Shown: positions 1 through 7,892, numbered from the stretch's first letter. The stretch: DNA of 32,194 bases from a virus (IMGVR_UViG_3300025828_000094:1-32194), one strand, 5' to 3'. Notes: generated by a model not told the origin, from the letters alone. A program made the numbers and translations.

Positions 1-1613
1 ATATCACTGAACTGTACACCCAGCACTCTAATCCTACTATTAGAATCATTTGTCAAGTGCAACTCAGGCCCACGTTCTTCAGTTGGCATCTTATGATGGC
101 GGATATACTTACCACATAAATCAAAGCGAGAGTCTCCGGTACCACCAATGTTTACTCCTGTAGTTACATCTGTGTAAGTAGCATTCCAGATTTCAGGTTG
201 TGTTGCAGGATACTTCTCTGTAGACTGCCAGTAACTCATCTCACCCTTGGCAATAACCAAACCTCCATCCCCTGTAGGATTATTTAATCCTGTCGCCTGA
301 ATGGTAGATGTATCGTATACCTGAAAGTTCTTTTCTCTAGAGCTTAAAACATTGAGACCTCCGCCACCTGCTAGACCATCTTCACTACTATTGATCTGCT
401 CATTAAACTGATTTCTAAAAGAACTCTTTGGCGGTCTGCCTGGAATATGATAAGACTTAGATCTTTCACCAGTATTATAAATCCATCTGATAAAGAAAGC
501 ATACTGCTCATCACGCATAAAGCCGGTGCTGTTACCTCCCTTACGATAATACTCAGCAGGATATTCAGCAACTACCCATTCAGTCTTAATCTGATTAGCT
601 CTGGGTTGATAGTTAAAATCAAATTGTTCTGTAGGACCTTTACGTATAAGCCAATCATTAACAACAAACATTGCATCTGACTTCTCATACGCAGGGCTTC
701 TAGCTGGCAATAATTCTAATGGGATACTGACTAATGACTGATCTATATAGTCAACAGAAATAGAACTAGTCTCAGTGCTATACAACCCAATCTTCTTGGC
801 TGCATAATTATTTGCGTTGTTGCTAAGAATAACTAATTCAAAAAACTCAAAGTCTTTATCCAGATTAGACACCTTAATATCCAGAGACCCTGCAGTGCCG
901 TCATGATCAAAAAGACTCTGCAGATTAGATACACCAATATAGTCTGTTACTCTCTGCTCATTTACAGTATAAGCTATATAAGCTTGATACATACCATTCC
1001 TTAAAGATCCTCCATCGGGAGCTTTGGAAAGTTTGACAATAGGAGTGTCAAGAAGAGGTGCCAATCTGAGTTTCTCACAATCTAGTATGGTCGTATCTTC
1101 ATAGATAACACAATCATCACCAGGTGTAGAGGTAACAGTTTGCTGGTAAGGAATATTGTCTAGATTAAGAGTACGAGACGGGTTTCTCCCATCATCCCAG
1201 TATACTTGCCAACTGCAGTCAAAGTTCTCTTTTGCGGCACCTTGAATTAAATTCTCTTTGTTGAAGTTAAGACACTTGGAATTGACCAAAGTCTTATACT
1301 CGCATTTACTATCATCAAAGAGACCTATCTCAGAGTTAGTATTATCAGTGGTATACAGCACCCACTCATCTGCATATAAATGCACTGTTCCAATAACTGT
1401 ATATGGAACTACACCACAGGCTAAGTTAGCTGGTTCGTTACCCAGTACTCCTACATCACCGTCTGTAGAATTGTTTGCAGCGTTTCTTGCGTGAGTCCAA
1501 GATTGTTTGGGTTCGTAACTAGGATTGATATCCTTGTTCATACCCTTCACAAAAACATTAGTCTCTACAGAGTCAGCACCTTTGTTCTGAATATTTTGTT
1601 TCTTCTTAGCCAT
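1..1613 (-). CDS. Tail muzzle / tail-stabilisation protein of crAss-like phages, N-terminal 537 residues (partial)
   Basis: The frame is open from an ATG at 1613 to the left edge with no stop, so about 537 residues of a longer protein are visible. It begins MAKKKQNIQNK, followed by ETNVFVKGMNKDINPSYEP, then WTHARNAANNS and VLGNEPAN. This arrangement (Gly-Met-Asn-Lys-Asp, Ala-Arg-Asn, Asn-Glu-x-x-Asn) is typical of the very long protein that closes the tail tip in crAss-like phages, often annotated tail stabilisation or muzzle protein. Later parts are beta-rich, with short Gly/Asn turns and a Gly-rich stretch. It starts 11 nt after the stop of the upstream 292-aa tail gene, consistent with one tail operon. 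Family assignment comes from remembered sequence patterns; the C-terminus is not visible. Confidence 0.75.
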   Translation of the reverse strand, partial: MAKKKQNIQNKGADSVETNVFVKGMNKDINPSYEPKQSWTHARNAANNSTDGDVGVLGNEPANLACGVVPYTVIGTVHLYADEWVLYTTDNTNSEIGLFDDSKCEYKTLVNSKCLNFNKENLIQGAAKENFDCSWQVYWDDGRNPSRTLNLDNIPYQQTVTSTPGDDCVIYEDTTILDCEKLRLAPLLDTPIVKLSKAPDGGSLRNGMYQAYIAYTVNEQRVTDYIGVSNLQSLFDHDGTAGSLDIKVSNLDKDFEFFELVILSNNANNYAAKKIGLYSTETSSISVDYIDQSLVSIPLELLPARSPAYEKSDAMFVVNDWLIRKGPTEQFDFNYQPRANQIKTEWVVAEYPAEYYRKGGNSTGFMRDEQYAFFIRWIYNTGERSKSYHIPGRPPKSSFRNQFNEQINSSEDGLAGGGGLNVLSSREKNFQVYDTSTIQATGLNNPTGDGGLVIAKGEMSYWQSTEKYPATQPEIWNATYTDVTTGVNIGGTGDSRFDLCGKYIRHHKMPTEERGPELHLTNDSNSRIRVLGVQFSD

Positions 1614-1624
1614 AGTTCACCTTG

Positions 1625-2503
1625 TTACACAGGATAACTCTTGAACATATTATAGTAATTGTGATACTGCGCTCTTCTGTTTAACCACCAGATCTTCTGC
1701 ATCTCTTTAAAGTCTGGAGTATTTACAAATCCAAGTGCGTTATTTCTTGCAGCTCTCAGGCGTCCCTCTATTAGACCTAATTGATTAGCCACATTCTCTC
1801 CGGCAAAAACCATGTTCTCAAGAATCCTCTGCTTCAAGGCATACTCGTAGTATTCATTGCAATAAGGATGGTCCAGTACAAGCAATCTTCCTTGAGAGTC
1901 TTCCATGGCTCCTTGGAAACTAATATATACTTTACCTGTTGTAAAGTTTGTAAGAAGATAACCGTCTTTTATTTCAGCAATATCTGATGCTTGCTCTCCG
2001 ACATTTGGACAATCACAAGTAGCATCATTTACATTCTGTATCCTCAGAGGATAGAATGCAGTGTAAGTTCTATACTCTCCGCCACCAATCTTCTGAACTA
2101 ACTGATACTGATTCTTGTCTTCACAGGTCTTAATAACACATACTTCTTTACATTCCGGATCATCACATGGTCCGGACTCATCTGGAGCTGGTACATAAGG
2201 CACAGGGTTATCTGTCTCTACATGTGTACCAGAGGGCATCTGAGTAGAGATGCTATAGTCACCACACATAAAAGCATAATTCAAAGAGAAAAAGTCACTT
2301 GGAAGCTTGGTCTTGCCATGCTCTACATCCAGCACCACTTCTTTGGTTCTATTGATTCTTAAACCAAGATCATAATTTACTCTCGTTGCAACTTTAATTA
2401 ACTGCTGAGGTTCAATCATCCCCTCCATTGCATATGTAGAAAAATCTACTGTTACATCTTCAAGTAACTGATCAAAAGTTCTATACTTATGTGATACGCT
2501 CAT
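1625..2503 (-). CDS. Tail hub / ring-type structural protein (292 aa)
   Basis: A soluble 292-residue protein between the basic-protein cluster and the muzzle gene. The N-terminus (YRTFDQLLEDVTVDFSTYAM, then PQQLIKVATRVNYDLGLRIN) is a helical segment of the kind found at the start of ring, collar and hub proteins in crAss-like phages. The middle has a Cys-containing loop (CDDPECKEVCVIKTCEDK, about residues 112-130) and a second CDC pair. The C-terminal third is helical and aromatic (WWLNRRAQYHNYYNMF). No signal peptide or membrane segment is seen. Its start is 3 nt after the stop of the upstream basic gene, so translation is probably coupled. Position and helical ends favour a tail/collar component; which ring or hub protein it is cannot be decided by eye. 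Confidence 0.55.
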   Translation of the reverse strand: MSVSHKYRTFDQLLEDVTVDFSTYAMEGMIEPQQLIKVATRVNYDLGLRINRTKEVVLDVEHGKTKLPSDFFSLNYAFMCGDYSISTQMPSGTHVETDNPVPYVPAPDESGPCDDPECKEVCVIKTCEDKNQYQLVQKIGGGEYRTYTAFYPLRIQNVNDATCDCPNVGEQASDIAEIKDGYLLTNFTTGKVYISFQGAMEDSQGRLLVLDHPYCNEYYEYALKQRILENMVFAGENVANQLGLIEGRLRAARNNALGFVNTPDFKEMQKIWWLNRRAQYHNYYNMFKSYPV

Positions 2504-2506
2504 GAT

Positions 2507-2794
2507 TTACCATTTTACTTTATGAGACCAGTAACGTGCTGAAAAAATATCCGGCTTAGAATCCTGGGCATTATGTCTAGCGTAGTAACTCTTCTTTCGT
2601 GCTTTATCTTTCGCACTCTTAGGATTCTTACCTGCACCCTTTACACCTTGTTGACCAAAGCGGATAAGCTTTGTCTTATCACCTTTCTTAGCTACAACAA
2701 CATGTGACTTCGTAGGATGACTTGGTGTCCTCTTAGGTTTATTATAACCTGATACACCAGCTCTAGTCAACTTTGGATCCTTCTTAGCTGCCAT
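2507..2794 (-). CDS. Small very basic phage protein, ARHN...ARYWSHKVKW type (95 aa)
   Basis: 95 residues, very rich in Lys and Arg, with almost no acidic residues. It reads LTRAGVSGYNKPKRTPSHPT, then KLIRFGQQGVKGAGKNPKS, and ends ARYWSHKVKW. This pattern, with a run of basic residues before a terminal YW-x-x-K-x-x-W, is one I recognise from small uncharacterised basic proteins in many environmental phages. The charge suggests binding to DNA or RNA, possibly as a packaged or nucleoid-type protein, but there is no direct evidence. It begins 2 nt after the stop of the 176-aa gene and ends 3 nt before the next start. It is one of four such basic genes within 1.6 kb. Confidence 0.7.
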   Translation of the reverse strand: MAAKKDPKLTRAGVSGYNKPKRTPSHPTKSHVVVAKKGDKTKLIRFGQQGVKGAGKNPKSAKDKARKKSYYARHNAQDSKPDIFSARYWSHKVKW

Positions 2795-2796
2795 GA

Positions 2797-3327
2797 TTAG
2801 TGTGCTTTAGCTTGAATAACAATCCATCTTGTTCCATCGGACCAAAGAGTAATACCTTCAAAATGTTGATTAATCTGATAGTTGGAGCTGCTTTCATCTA
2901 TAAACTGACCATTAAAGGTTACAAGCTCAGCATGATTGCTTCCCTGCATAGAGGCATCGGATATAAAACGAATAACTCTATACTTGTAAGCTACTGATGT
3001 TGCATCTGGTAATAGCACTTGATAGGTAGCATTTCCAACTTGTGTGTGCTTTAGATAAATCATCCAGTCATCAGAAGCTGTAAGATCAAATACATCTCCA
3101 CCACTACCTTCAATCAATCTAGGTATAATAAACTTTGTATCCTGGATTACATAGGATTTTAAATCCTTTGCCTTTATCAAATTAGAATCAGCCTCAGGTT
3201 CTGGTTTTAATTCTTTCTTTACAGTTTTAGTTCTTTTACTAATAAAAAAGAAATCTTCATCACTAGGAATAGATATAAACAACCTACGTTTAATCATTCC
3301 CATTATGTCTTGTAAAATATTACTCAT
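2797..3327 (-). CDS. Virion surface or tail protein with shared N-terminal anchor (176 aa)
   Basis: The first residues, MSNILQDIMGMIKRRLF, closely match the start of the 222-aa gene at 4046-4714 (MNNILTDILGMLKRREI). Both then have a basic linker and a short (I-x-KA-[ED]-DL-x-x-YV) element. After that the two diverge: here the remainder is beta-rich and ends in FEGITLWSDGTRWIVIQAKA, typical of the last strands of a receptor-facing or capping domain. The layout suggests a common docking tag with a different distal domain, as in tail-fibre or spike accessory proteins. The ATG overlaps the stop of the upstream basic gene by 4 nt (3324-3327). The role is inferred from architecture and from its position in the tail operon. 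Confidence 0.6.
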   Translation of the reverse strand: MSNILQDIMGMIKRRLFISIPSDEDFFFISKRTKTVKKELKPEPEADSNLIKAKDLKSYVIQDTKFIIPRLIEGSGGDVFDLTASDDWMIYLKHTQVGNATYQVLLPDATSVAYKYRVIRFISDASMQGSNHAELVTFNGQFIDESSSNYQINQHFEGITLWSDGTRWIVIQAKAH

Positions 3328-3566
3328 CTCTTCTTGCCTTTATGTAGTCCATGTTTTGCATGCTGCTTACCTTTTTTAGTAGCAGCACGTTTCTTTTTAT
3401 TAGCAGCAGCTAACTTCTTTCTACCAGCTGCAGTACTCTTAAGCTTTCTGATAGTAGCAGACGGCGCATACACTTCTCCTGTCTCAGAAGATTTCTTACC
3501 AGAAGGTGTTCTCCACTTCTGCTTAGTCCATCTATCTAAACTCTTTTGCCTTGCCGTCTTTGCCAT
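3324..3566 (-). CDS. Small basic protein matching the C-terminal half of the DUF5872-type family (80 aa)
   Basis: 80 residues, highly basic. It contains TARQKSLDRWTKQKWRTPSG, then GEVYAPSATIRKLKSTAAG and a Lys/Ala-rich tail with KKGKQHAKHG. I recognise W-T-x-x-K-W-R-T-x-SGK...GE-x-Y-x-P followed by RA-x-KKGKQ as the second half of a small basic family common in phages and giant viruses (DUF5872-like). The first half of that family appears as a separate gene two positions upstream (3832-4041). The start overlaps the upstream stop by 1 nt (TAATG). Function is unknown; strong positive charge suggests nucleic-acid binding. The family assignment is from memory and should be checked with a profile search. 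Confidence 0.7.
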   Translation of the reverse strand: MAKTARQKSLDRWTKQKWRTPSGKKSSETGEVYAPSATIRKLKSTAAGRKKLAAANKKKRAATKKGKQHAKHGLHKGKKR

Positions 3567-3832
3567 TACTTGCTATGTTTCTTTTGGATCTTAAATTTAG
3601 CTGTTAATGACGCACCAGGATGCTTTACAAATTTGCCAGAGTGTTTCATCAACTTATATCCAGATCCGTCCTTCATCCAATGAAAACCCTCAGGAGCTTT
3701 TACAGACTTCATGCTAGTAGATCCACCTTTCTTATAAACACTCTTAGCCATAGGTTTTGCACCCTTAGGTTTCTTACCCTTCTGCTTCATATTCACTGCT
3801 ATTGCAGCTTGTTGTTTTCTAGAACTAGCCAT
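3566..3832 (-). CDS. Small basic phage protein with GFHWMKDGSGYKLMKH motif (88 aa)
   Basis: 88 residues, rich in Lys, Gly and Ser. The core reads APEGFHWMKDGSGYKLMKH followed by GKFVKHPGASLTAKFKIQKK, a pattern seen in small uncharacterised phage proteins. The N-terminal 45 residues look disordered and basic. The gene lies between two ORFs that look like the two halves of one known family, and it shares 1-nt TAATG junctions with both, so the three are translated as a chain. No catalytic motif is visible. A DNA-binding or virion-packaged role is plausible from charge and company, but not shown. Confidence 0.7.
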   Translation of the reverse strand: MASSRKQQAAIAVNMKQKGKKPKGAKPMAKSVYKKGGSTSMKSVKAPEGFHWMKDGSGYKLMKHSGKFVKHPGASLTAKFKIQKKHSK

Positions 3833-4041
3833 TACTTCTTAGTTTTATAACCGCCACCAGCAGCCTTATATCGCTTGGCTAACATCTGTGCTTTACGTGC
3901 AGACCATTGACCAGGACGTCCACCTTTACTTCCGGCTTTAATCTGATTAAATAGTTTCTTACGCATACCAGGCTTCGTATAGTTACCAGAAGCATTAACT
4001 GTGCTTTTCTTTTTTGCAGGTGCTTTTTTTCTTGGAGGCAT
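3832..4041 (-). CDS. Small basic protein matching the N-terminal half of the DUF5872-type family (69 aa)
   Basis: The product starts MPPRKKAPAKKK and has a core KAGSKGGRPGQWSARKAQML followed by KRYKAAGGGYK. The GGRPGQWSARKAQ...YK-x-xGGGYK block is the recognisable first half of the small basic DUF5872-like family; in the usual single-chain form the W-T-x-x-K-W-R-T half follows directly. Here the second half is a separate gene at 3324-3566. I use the ATG at 4041, 4 nt after the upstream stop; a longer version would need a TTG at 4059 inside the previous gene. The 3' end overlaps the next start by 1 nt. Function unknown; it is likely to bind nucleic acid given its charge. Confidence 0.7.
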   Translation of the reverse strand: MPPRKKAPAKKKSTVNASGNYTKPGMRKKLFNQIKAGSKGGRPGQWSARKAQMLAKRYKAAGGGYKTKK

Positions 4042-4045
4042 AACC

Positions 4046-4714
4046 TTATGGTAATTCAACTAAAAATGAAACTTCAACTTCATTTACATTAGCACTGACG
4101 CTTCCAGCATTAATTGTTGCTGCCAATGAAAACATTGTGCCTGCTGGTATTTCTAGAGGAGCGCTAAGATTTTCAACAAAACCAGGATTACCATTATCAG
4201 CAACAGTCCAACGTTTAGCTAATGAACCAGCATATGTCCAAATACCTGAATCATTCGGCCTACCATTTGCTAGTTGATCCGATGTCCAAATTTTAAATTC
4301 AAAATCAGCATCAGCAGAAAAAGTTACAGCATTTCCAGTCATCTTTGCTGTAGCAGCAATAATCTTTAAATTCCTTGGTGCTACAAGTACAGATGTGTGT
4401 GCATTCACTGCACCACCTCGCACAGTCCATTCTGCAGGTTCTCCACCAAAAGGTGAGTTGGGAGTATCTCCACTTCCAAAGTCTTCAATAACTCCAGTAT
4501 AAACTAAATAGCCTTTTGGAATAGAGTCCTCAACATACTTTACTAAGTCCTCTGCTTTAGTAATTCTTGTAATAACCTTAGGTTCTTCAAGTACACCTTT
4601 ATTCCTGCGTAGATTCTTTCTATATCTAGCAAATGGGATAAAATCTCCATTCTCAACTTTAGAGATCTCCCTTCTCTTCAACATCCCAAGTATGTCTGTG
4701 AGTATATTATTCAT
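4046..4714 (-). CDS. Virion surface or tail protein with shared N-terminal anchor and beta-sandwich-like C-terminus (222 aa)
   Basis: The N-terminus MNNILTDILGMLKRREISKV pairs with that of the 176-aa protein at 2797-3327. A basic linker (about residues 28-45) and an ITKAEDLVKYV segment follow. From about residue 70 the protein is Gly-, Ala- and beta-rich (WTVRGGAVNAHTSVLVAPRN ... ADFEFKIWTSDQ ... FSLAATINAG) and ends EVEVSFLVELP, consistent with a jelly-roll or sandwich domain on a tail or head appendage. It follows the 231-aa structural gene after a short gap and precedes the basic-protein chain by 4 nt. Receptor-binding or fibre-tip function is plausible; the exact structural slot is not known. 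Confidence 0.6.
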   Translation of the reverse strand: MNNILTDILGMLKRREISKVENGDFIPFARYRKNLRRNKGVLEEPKVITRITKAEDLVKYVEDSIPKGYLVYTGVIEDFGSGDTPNSPFGGEPAEWTVRGGAVNAHTSVLVAPRNLKIIAATAKMTGNAVTFSADADFEFKIWTSDQLANGRPNDSGIWTYAGSLAKRWTVADNGNPGFVENLSAPLEIPAGTMFSLAATINAGSVSANVNEVEVSFLVELP

Positions 4715-4733
4715 TGTATTCTACTTTAAATTA

Positions 4734-5429
4734 TTATCTATGAACACTCTGTTTGTTATCTGCATCTTCTGCAGGCACTTTTACTGTATTAAATATTACC
4801 GCAAGTACCTGCTGTTCAATCTCAGCAAATAAAAACTCCGGTACAAAAAACTGTTGTAAGTATCTAGGTACACAGTTATCATCTTCATCACATGTCCATC
4901 TAGATATGTCACCTTCAAATACCCCCTCCAACTTAATAGCATCCCATTCAATATTAGGCATATATAGATAGCCATTTAAGTACCAGTAATACTTTGTTGT
5001 ATTGTACTTAAAAGAGGTTGTTTTAGACATTGAGGTATAAGTACCTGGATTTGTAGGCTGTAACTCTATAGATCCATCTAAAGAACTAACAGTTCTAATC
5101 AGAGGACCCCAGTATCCTTCCATAAATGTTGGAAGCTTTTCCTTAGTTCTCTTGATTGTACAACCACTTGCTATACCAGAACAGCTAGCTTCAACTCTAT
5201 CTACCTCAATCAAGTTTAAAAATGGAAGCGTCTGCCATACACTATTAAACTTCATCAGTTTATTAGCACTATCCTGCCTACGCATAAGCAGCTGAGCAAA
5301 CTTTAAAATAAGGCTATATATGTAGCGGTCAGTAACAAAAGCATCTTGCACCTCTGCTTTTACCTGTCCTCTGACTCTTGATACTACATCTCCTATTGTT
5401 GTCATTCTCTTAGCTTTCAAATTCATCAT
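4734..5429 (-). CDS. Ring/collar or head-tail connector protein (231 aa)
   Basis: The N-terminal region TTIGDVVSRVRGQVKAEVQD, then VTDRYIYSLILKFAQLLMRR, is a helical pattern I associate with ring/collar proteins of crAss-like phages, which stack below the portal. The middle is beta-rich, with a Cys pair (SCSGIASGC) and YYWYLNGYLYMPN. The C-terminus is helical and acidic. The longest reading starts at 5429 and overlaps the upstream gene by 20 nt. An internal ATG at 5405, 4 nt after the upstream stop and directly before TTIGDVV, is an equally good or better start and would give 223 aa. Operon context is tail/collar. Ring identity is inferred. Confidence 0.6.
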   Translation of the reverse strand: MMNLKAKRMTTIGDVVSRVRGQVKAEVQDAFVTDRYIYSLILKFAQLLMRRQDSANKLMKFNSVWQTLPFLNLIEVDRVEASCSGIASGCTIKRTKEKLPTFMEGYWGPLIRTVSSLDGSIELQPTNPGTYTSMSKTTSFKYNTTKYYWYLNGYLYMPNIEWDAIKLEGVFEGDISRWTCDEDDNCVPRYLQQFFVPEFLFAEIEQQVLAVIFNTVKVPAEDADNKQSVHR

Positions 5430-5970
5430 ATCCCTTCAGATCACTCTCTGGAGGGGTAAAGTTGAAAAGATGTGCTATCCTATACTTGTTCTTCATAATC
5501 CTATACTTATTCCAGTTCTCTGGATAAGTCTTGGCTACAGATCTCTTAAACTTCCTACACGCTGTGAATCTCCAAAACTCTCTGTTGCGAAATCTATATT
5601 TAGTAGACCAGTTTGTATAAAATATCTTTCCTATGTTTCCGTCAGTTTCCCAATTCTTGTTTTGCAAAACCTTGCCATATTCCTTTGATAGTGAGTAGTT
5701 TGTATTCACTGATTTAGCCGGAGCACAAGTACCTATAAAAAGATACCCTAATGAATCAGGTAATTCAACACCATCTCTATTATCAATCACTCCATTCCAC
5801 AACTTATTATTATATATCCTAATTATGTCCTTCAACTTGTTGTTATCAATATTCTCATAATGAGGATACTTACTCTTAAACTTATTAATCACCTCAGCAT
5901 TTAGAAGCCCAAGCCTTTTCTCTCTGTATCTCGGAGCATTTAGGTCGGGCTCTTTGAAATTATTAATCAT
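5410..5970 (-). CDS. Conserved crAss-like phage protein, probably structural (186 aa)
   Basis: A basic, aromatic-rich soluble protein. Its central part, with IYNNKLWNGVIDNRDGVELP, GYLFIGTC, EYGKVLQNKNWETDG, KIFYTNWSTKYRFRN and WRFTACRKFKR, resembles a family I recall as widely conserved in Bacteroidota phages. No enzyme motif is visible. It is the first gene after the metallophosphoesterase, and its C-terminus overlaps the start of the ring-type gene. A role in tail or connector assembly is the simplest reading. An ATAATTTACAAA element on the plus strand at 5982-5993 (one mismatch to the late-promoter-like motif) lies just upstream. Function remains unassigned. Confidence 0.65.
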   Translation of the reverse strand: MINNFKEPDLNAPRYREKRLGLLNAEVINKFKSKYPHYENIDNNKLKDIIRIYNNKLWNGVIDNRDGVELPDSLGYLFIGTCAPAKSVNTNYSLSKEYGKVLQNKNWETDGNIGKIFYTNWSTKYRFRNREFWRFTACRKFKRSVAKTYPENWNKYRIMKNKYRIAHLFNFTPPESDLKGYDEFES

Positions 5971-6014
5971 AGTTTATAGTTATAATTTACAAAAAAAAGA
6001 GCAGTTATAAAAGT

Positions 6015-7226
6015 TTAAAGTGCCTGATAAGTGAGCTCGCAGATGTTACCCATCTCAGGGTGTTGTAACTCAATCTTACCTGCTCTCTGGTTACCTACGT
6101 ACTTATTGTGGTAATGATAGTAATCAGTCTTACATAGACTAGGAAGAGTCTTATGTATAAAGCCAGTGTTCTCGGAGGTAGTTACATACTCCACCTTTCT
6201 GTTCTGGTGATAGTGCCCTGCAAATAAAGTCCTATTCTTAGTAGATCCCCACTCTTTAGCATACTCTGTTGCATATACTAACGGTGTGTTTTTAGCTGGT
6301 ACATCACCATGTTCAAATGCGTTAAAGTTATCATGCCACACGTGTACCTTTCTTTCTGCATATTCAATGTCCCAAATAATATTAGGATCTGATATAGCTT
6401 TAGAAAGAGCATGAGCTAGGTGAAAGGATGATAACCTATCATGGTTACCCGGTATGTAAACTACAACGAGCTCATCACAAAAAGCCTTTGCATAGTTTAA
6501 GCCCCAGTGCATAGCATCAAATGCTTGGATATATGCATCGGTTGCCATGCTACAATTATCTAATGGTGTACCGCTAGTAGTAGTCCCAGAAAAAGAATCC
6601 ATGTTGATCATGTCACCGCCTACTACAAAGAATAACTTCTCTATGTGGTGTGCTGCACTGCTCCTAAGTAAAAGATCCTTAAGTGTGTCCTCAAAGTCTT
6701 TGTCAATGGTTTCATTCCCCTGCTTGCCAAAATGGATATCCTGTAAAGAAATAATGCCACAAACTTTCGTGGCATTCTTATTCAAAAAGTGATCTGGTTT
6801 TGTAATATTGTAGTCTCTTGGCTGCCAGTTCTTAATTACATCTTCTATGTAATTCTTATCCTCTTGCTTGACTCTGGTTATAAAAGCGGATACTCTCCAA
6901 TGATCTCCCATCTGCTTATTCCAGTATGAGGCTAAACGCCATTGCGTTGTATCAATCTTTAATAGCTTAACTATCTCTTCTGGAGATTTAGGCTCATGAT
7001 CAAATGTACCTGCTATTTTACCCTCTCCTTTTTCTAGATTAATCTCCTCAGTAAATTGCTCATTCTTTGCAGATCCGCTAAAAAACTTTTTCTTCTTTTT
7101 TCTTTCTGAAAAAATCTCACGTTTAATCTTAGAATATGTTTTCTCAGAGATATCTAGACGTGCTGCACAATACGGAACACTCTTTTTCCATTTAAGAGAT
7201 TCTTCTACTTTTCCTTTTAGGCTCAT
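6015..7226 (-). CDS. Calcineurin-like metallophosphoesterase with basic helical N-terminus (403 aa)
   Basis: All hallmark motifs of the binuclear metallophosphoesterase fold are present: D-x-H (D163, H165), GGD (D205), GNHD (N261-D263), a histidine in EHGD (H306) and GHYH (H338, H340). The metal site should therefore be complete and hydrolyse a phosphoester, most likely nucleic acid or a nucleotide. The first 50 residues resemble a helix-turn-helix (KSVPYCAARLDISEKTYSKI) followed by a Lys-rich patch (about residues 42-47), which may tether it to DNA. It sits inside the tail operon just after a strong terminator (7265-7293). It could be a packaged or injected nuclease, or a DNA-processing enzyme carried with the late genes; substrate cannot be read from sequence. 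Confidence 0.85.
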   Translation of the reverse strand: MSLKGKVEESLKWKKSVPYCAARLDISEKTYSKIKREIFSERKKKKKFFSGSAKNEQFTEEINLEKGEGKIAGTFDHEPKSPEEIVKLLKIDTTQWRLASYWNKQMGDHWRVSAFITRVKQEDKNYIEDVIKNWQPRDYNITKPDHFLNKNATKVCGIISLQDIHFGKQGNETIDKDFEDTLKDLLLRSSAAHHIEKLFFVVGGDMINMDSFSGTTTSGTPLDNCSMATDAYIQAFDAMHWGLNYAKAFCDELVVVYIPGNHDRLSSFHLAHALSKAISDPNIIWDIEYAERKVHVWHDNFNAFEHGDVPAKNTPLVYATEYAKEWGSTKNRTLFAGHYHQNRKVEYVTTSENTGFIHKTLPSLCKTDYYHYHNKYVGNQRAGKIELQHPEMGNICELTYQAL

Positions 7227-7264
7227 ACTTAGAAGTTTATCAAATTTAAAGAAATTAAATTAAC

Positions 7265-7293
7265 AAAAAAGAAGGCCCCCGCAGGGACCTTCT
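7265..7293 (-). terminator. Intrinsic terminator after the Fn3-protein gene
   Basis: On the minus strand, AGAAGGTCCC pairs with GGGGCCTTCT (7270-7293; one U-G pair, valid only in this orientation), then TTTTTT. It separates the two fibre-like genes from the metallophosphoesterase and tail genes. Confidence 0.85.
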
Positions 7294-7334
7294 CCAACAT
7301 CTGTGATAGAAAACCAACAAACTACCACTTCCGT

Positions 7335-7892
7335 TTACGCCGTCAACGTTGTAGCAAATACAATAACCGATTCAGGTTGTGTAGCACCATTATCAGCTAT
7401 GATTCTAAACTTGTATTTTGTTTCAGCAACTAGACTGCTAATAGTTGCTTTAAACACACCAGCAGTCAAAGTTGCTGCTGTAGTCCAAGAAGATCCAACT
7501 GCGGTATCATATTGAACTTGCAAGCTGGTAGTTCCAGTAGCCTCTCCAGACCACAACAACTCAATAGATGAACTTGTAATAGTACCAATATATAAGTTCA
7601 AAGGAGCATGGAATGAATTGCTTGCGTTGCCTGCAACAAGACCGTCTGCTAGTACAAGCATCATCCTTTGTAGGATCTGCTCTAATCTCTCACCCGGTTG
7701 AATAACAAAGGTGTCTCCTTCAGCATCCTCAACTAAAGTCTCAGGACCCGTCCAAGTCACACAAGCAGGAGATACTGATTCATCACATCTCTCAGCTGTA
7801 GAAGGGCATTCTGTATATGAACATGGATTAGTCAATGCGCTGTCTTTACAGCTACACTTGTTAGGACTACATTTGGTACAGTTACAACTCAT
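7335..7892 (-). CDS. Fibre/adhesin-like protein with Cys-rich N-terminus and one fibronectin type III domain (185 aa)
   Basis: The N-terminus is strikingly Cys-rich (MSCNCTKCSPNKCSC). It is followed by SPACVTWTGPETLVED, GDTFVIQPGERLEQILQRMM and LVLADGL, a short segment also present in variant form at the start of the 1122-aa protein. Residues of about 93-185 form a classic fibronectin type III unit: APLNLYIGTITSSSIELLWS ... LQVQYD ... TISSLVAETKYKFRIIAD. Fn3 domains are common on phage surfaces, where they help with weak glycan or surface attachment. The gene lies 14 nt after the 1122-aa gene and ends before an intrinsic terminator, so both are probably co-transcribed and may share a docking site. 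Confidence 0.7.
   Translation of the reverse strand: MSCNCTKCSPNKCSCKDSALTNPCSYTECPSTAERCDESVSPACVTWTGPETLVEDAEGDTFVIQPGERLEQILQRMMLVLADGLVAGNASNSFHAPLNLYIGTITSSSIELLWSGEATGTTSLQVQYDTAVGSSWTTAATLTAGVFKATISSLVAETKYKFRIIADNGATQPESVIVFATTLTA

Noticed and set aside
3334-3594. 86-codon plus-strand ORF rich in Leu, Phe and Ala, resembling a membrane protein
   Set aside because: It is the antisense of Lys/Ala-rich codons of the basic protein gene; antisense of AAG and GCA gives hydrophobic residues automatically.
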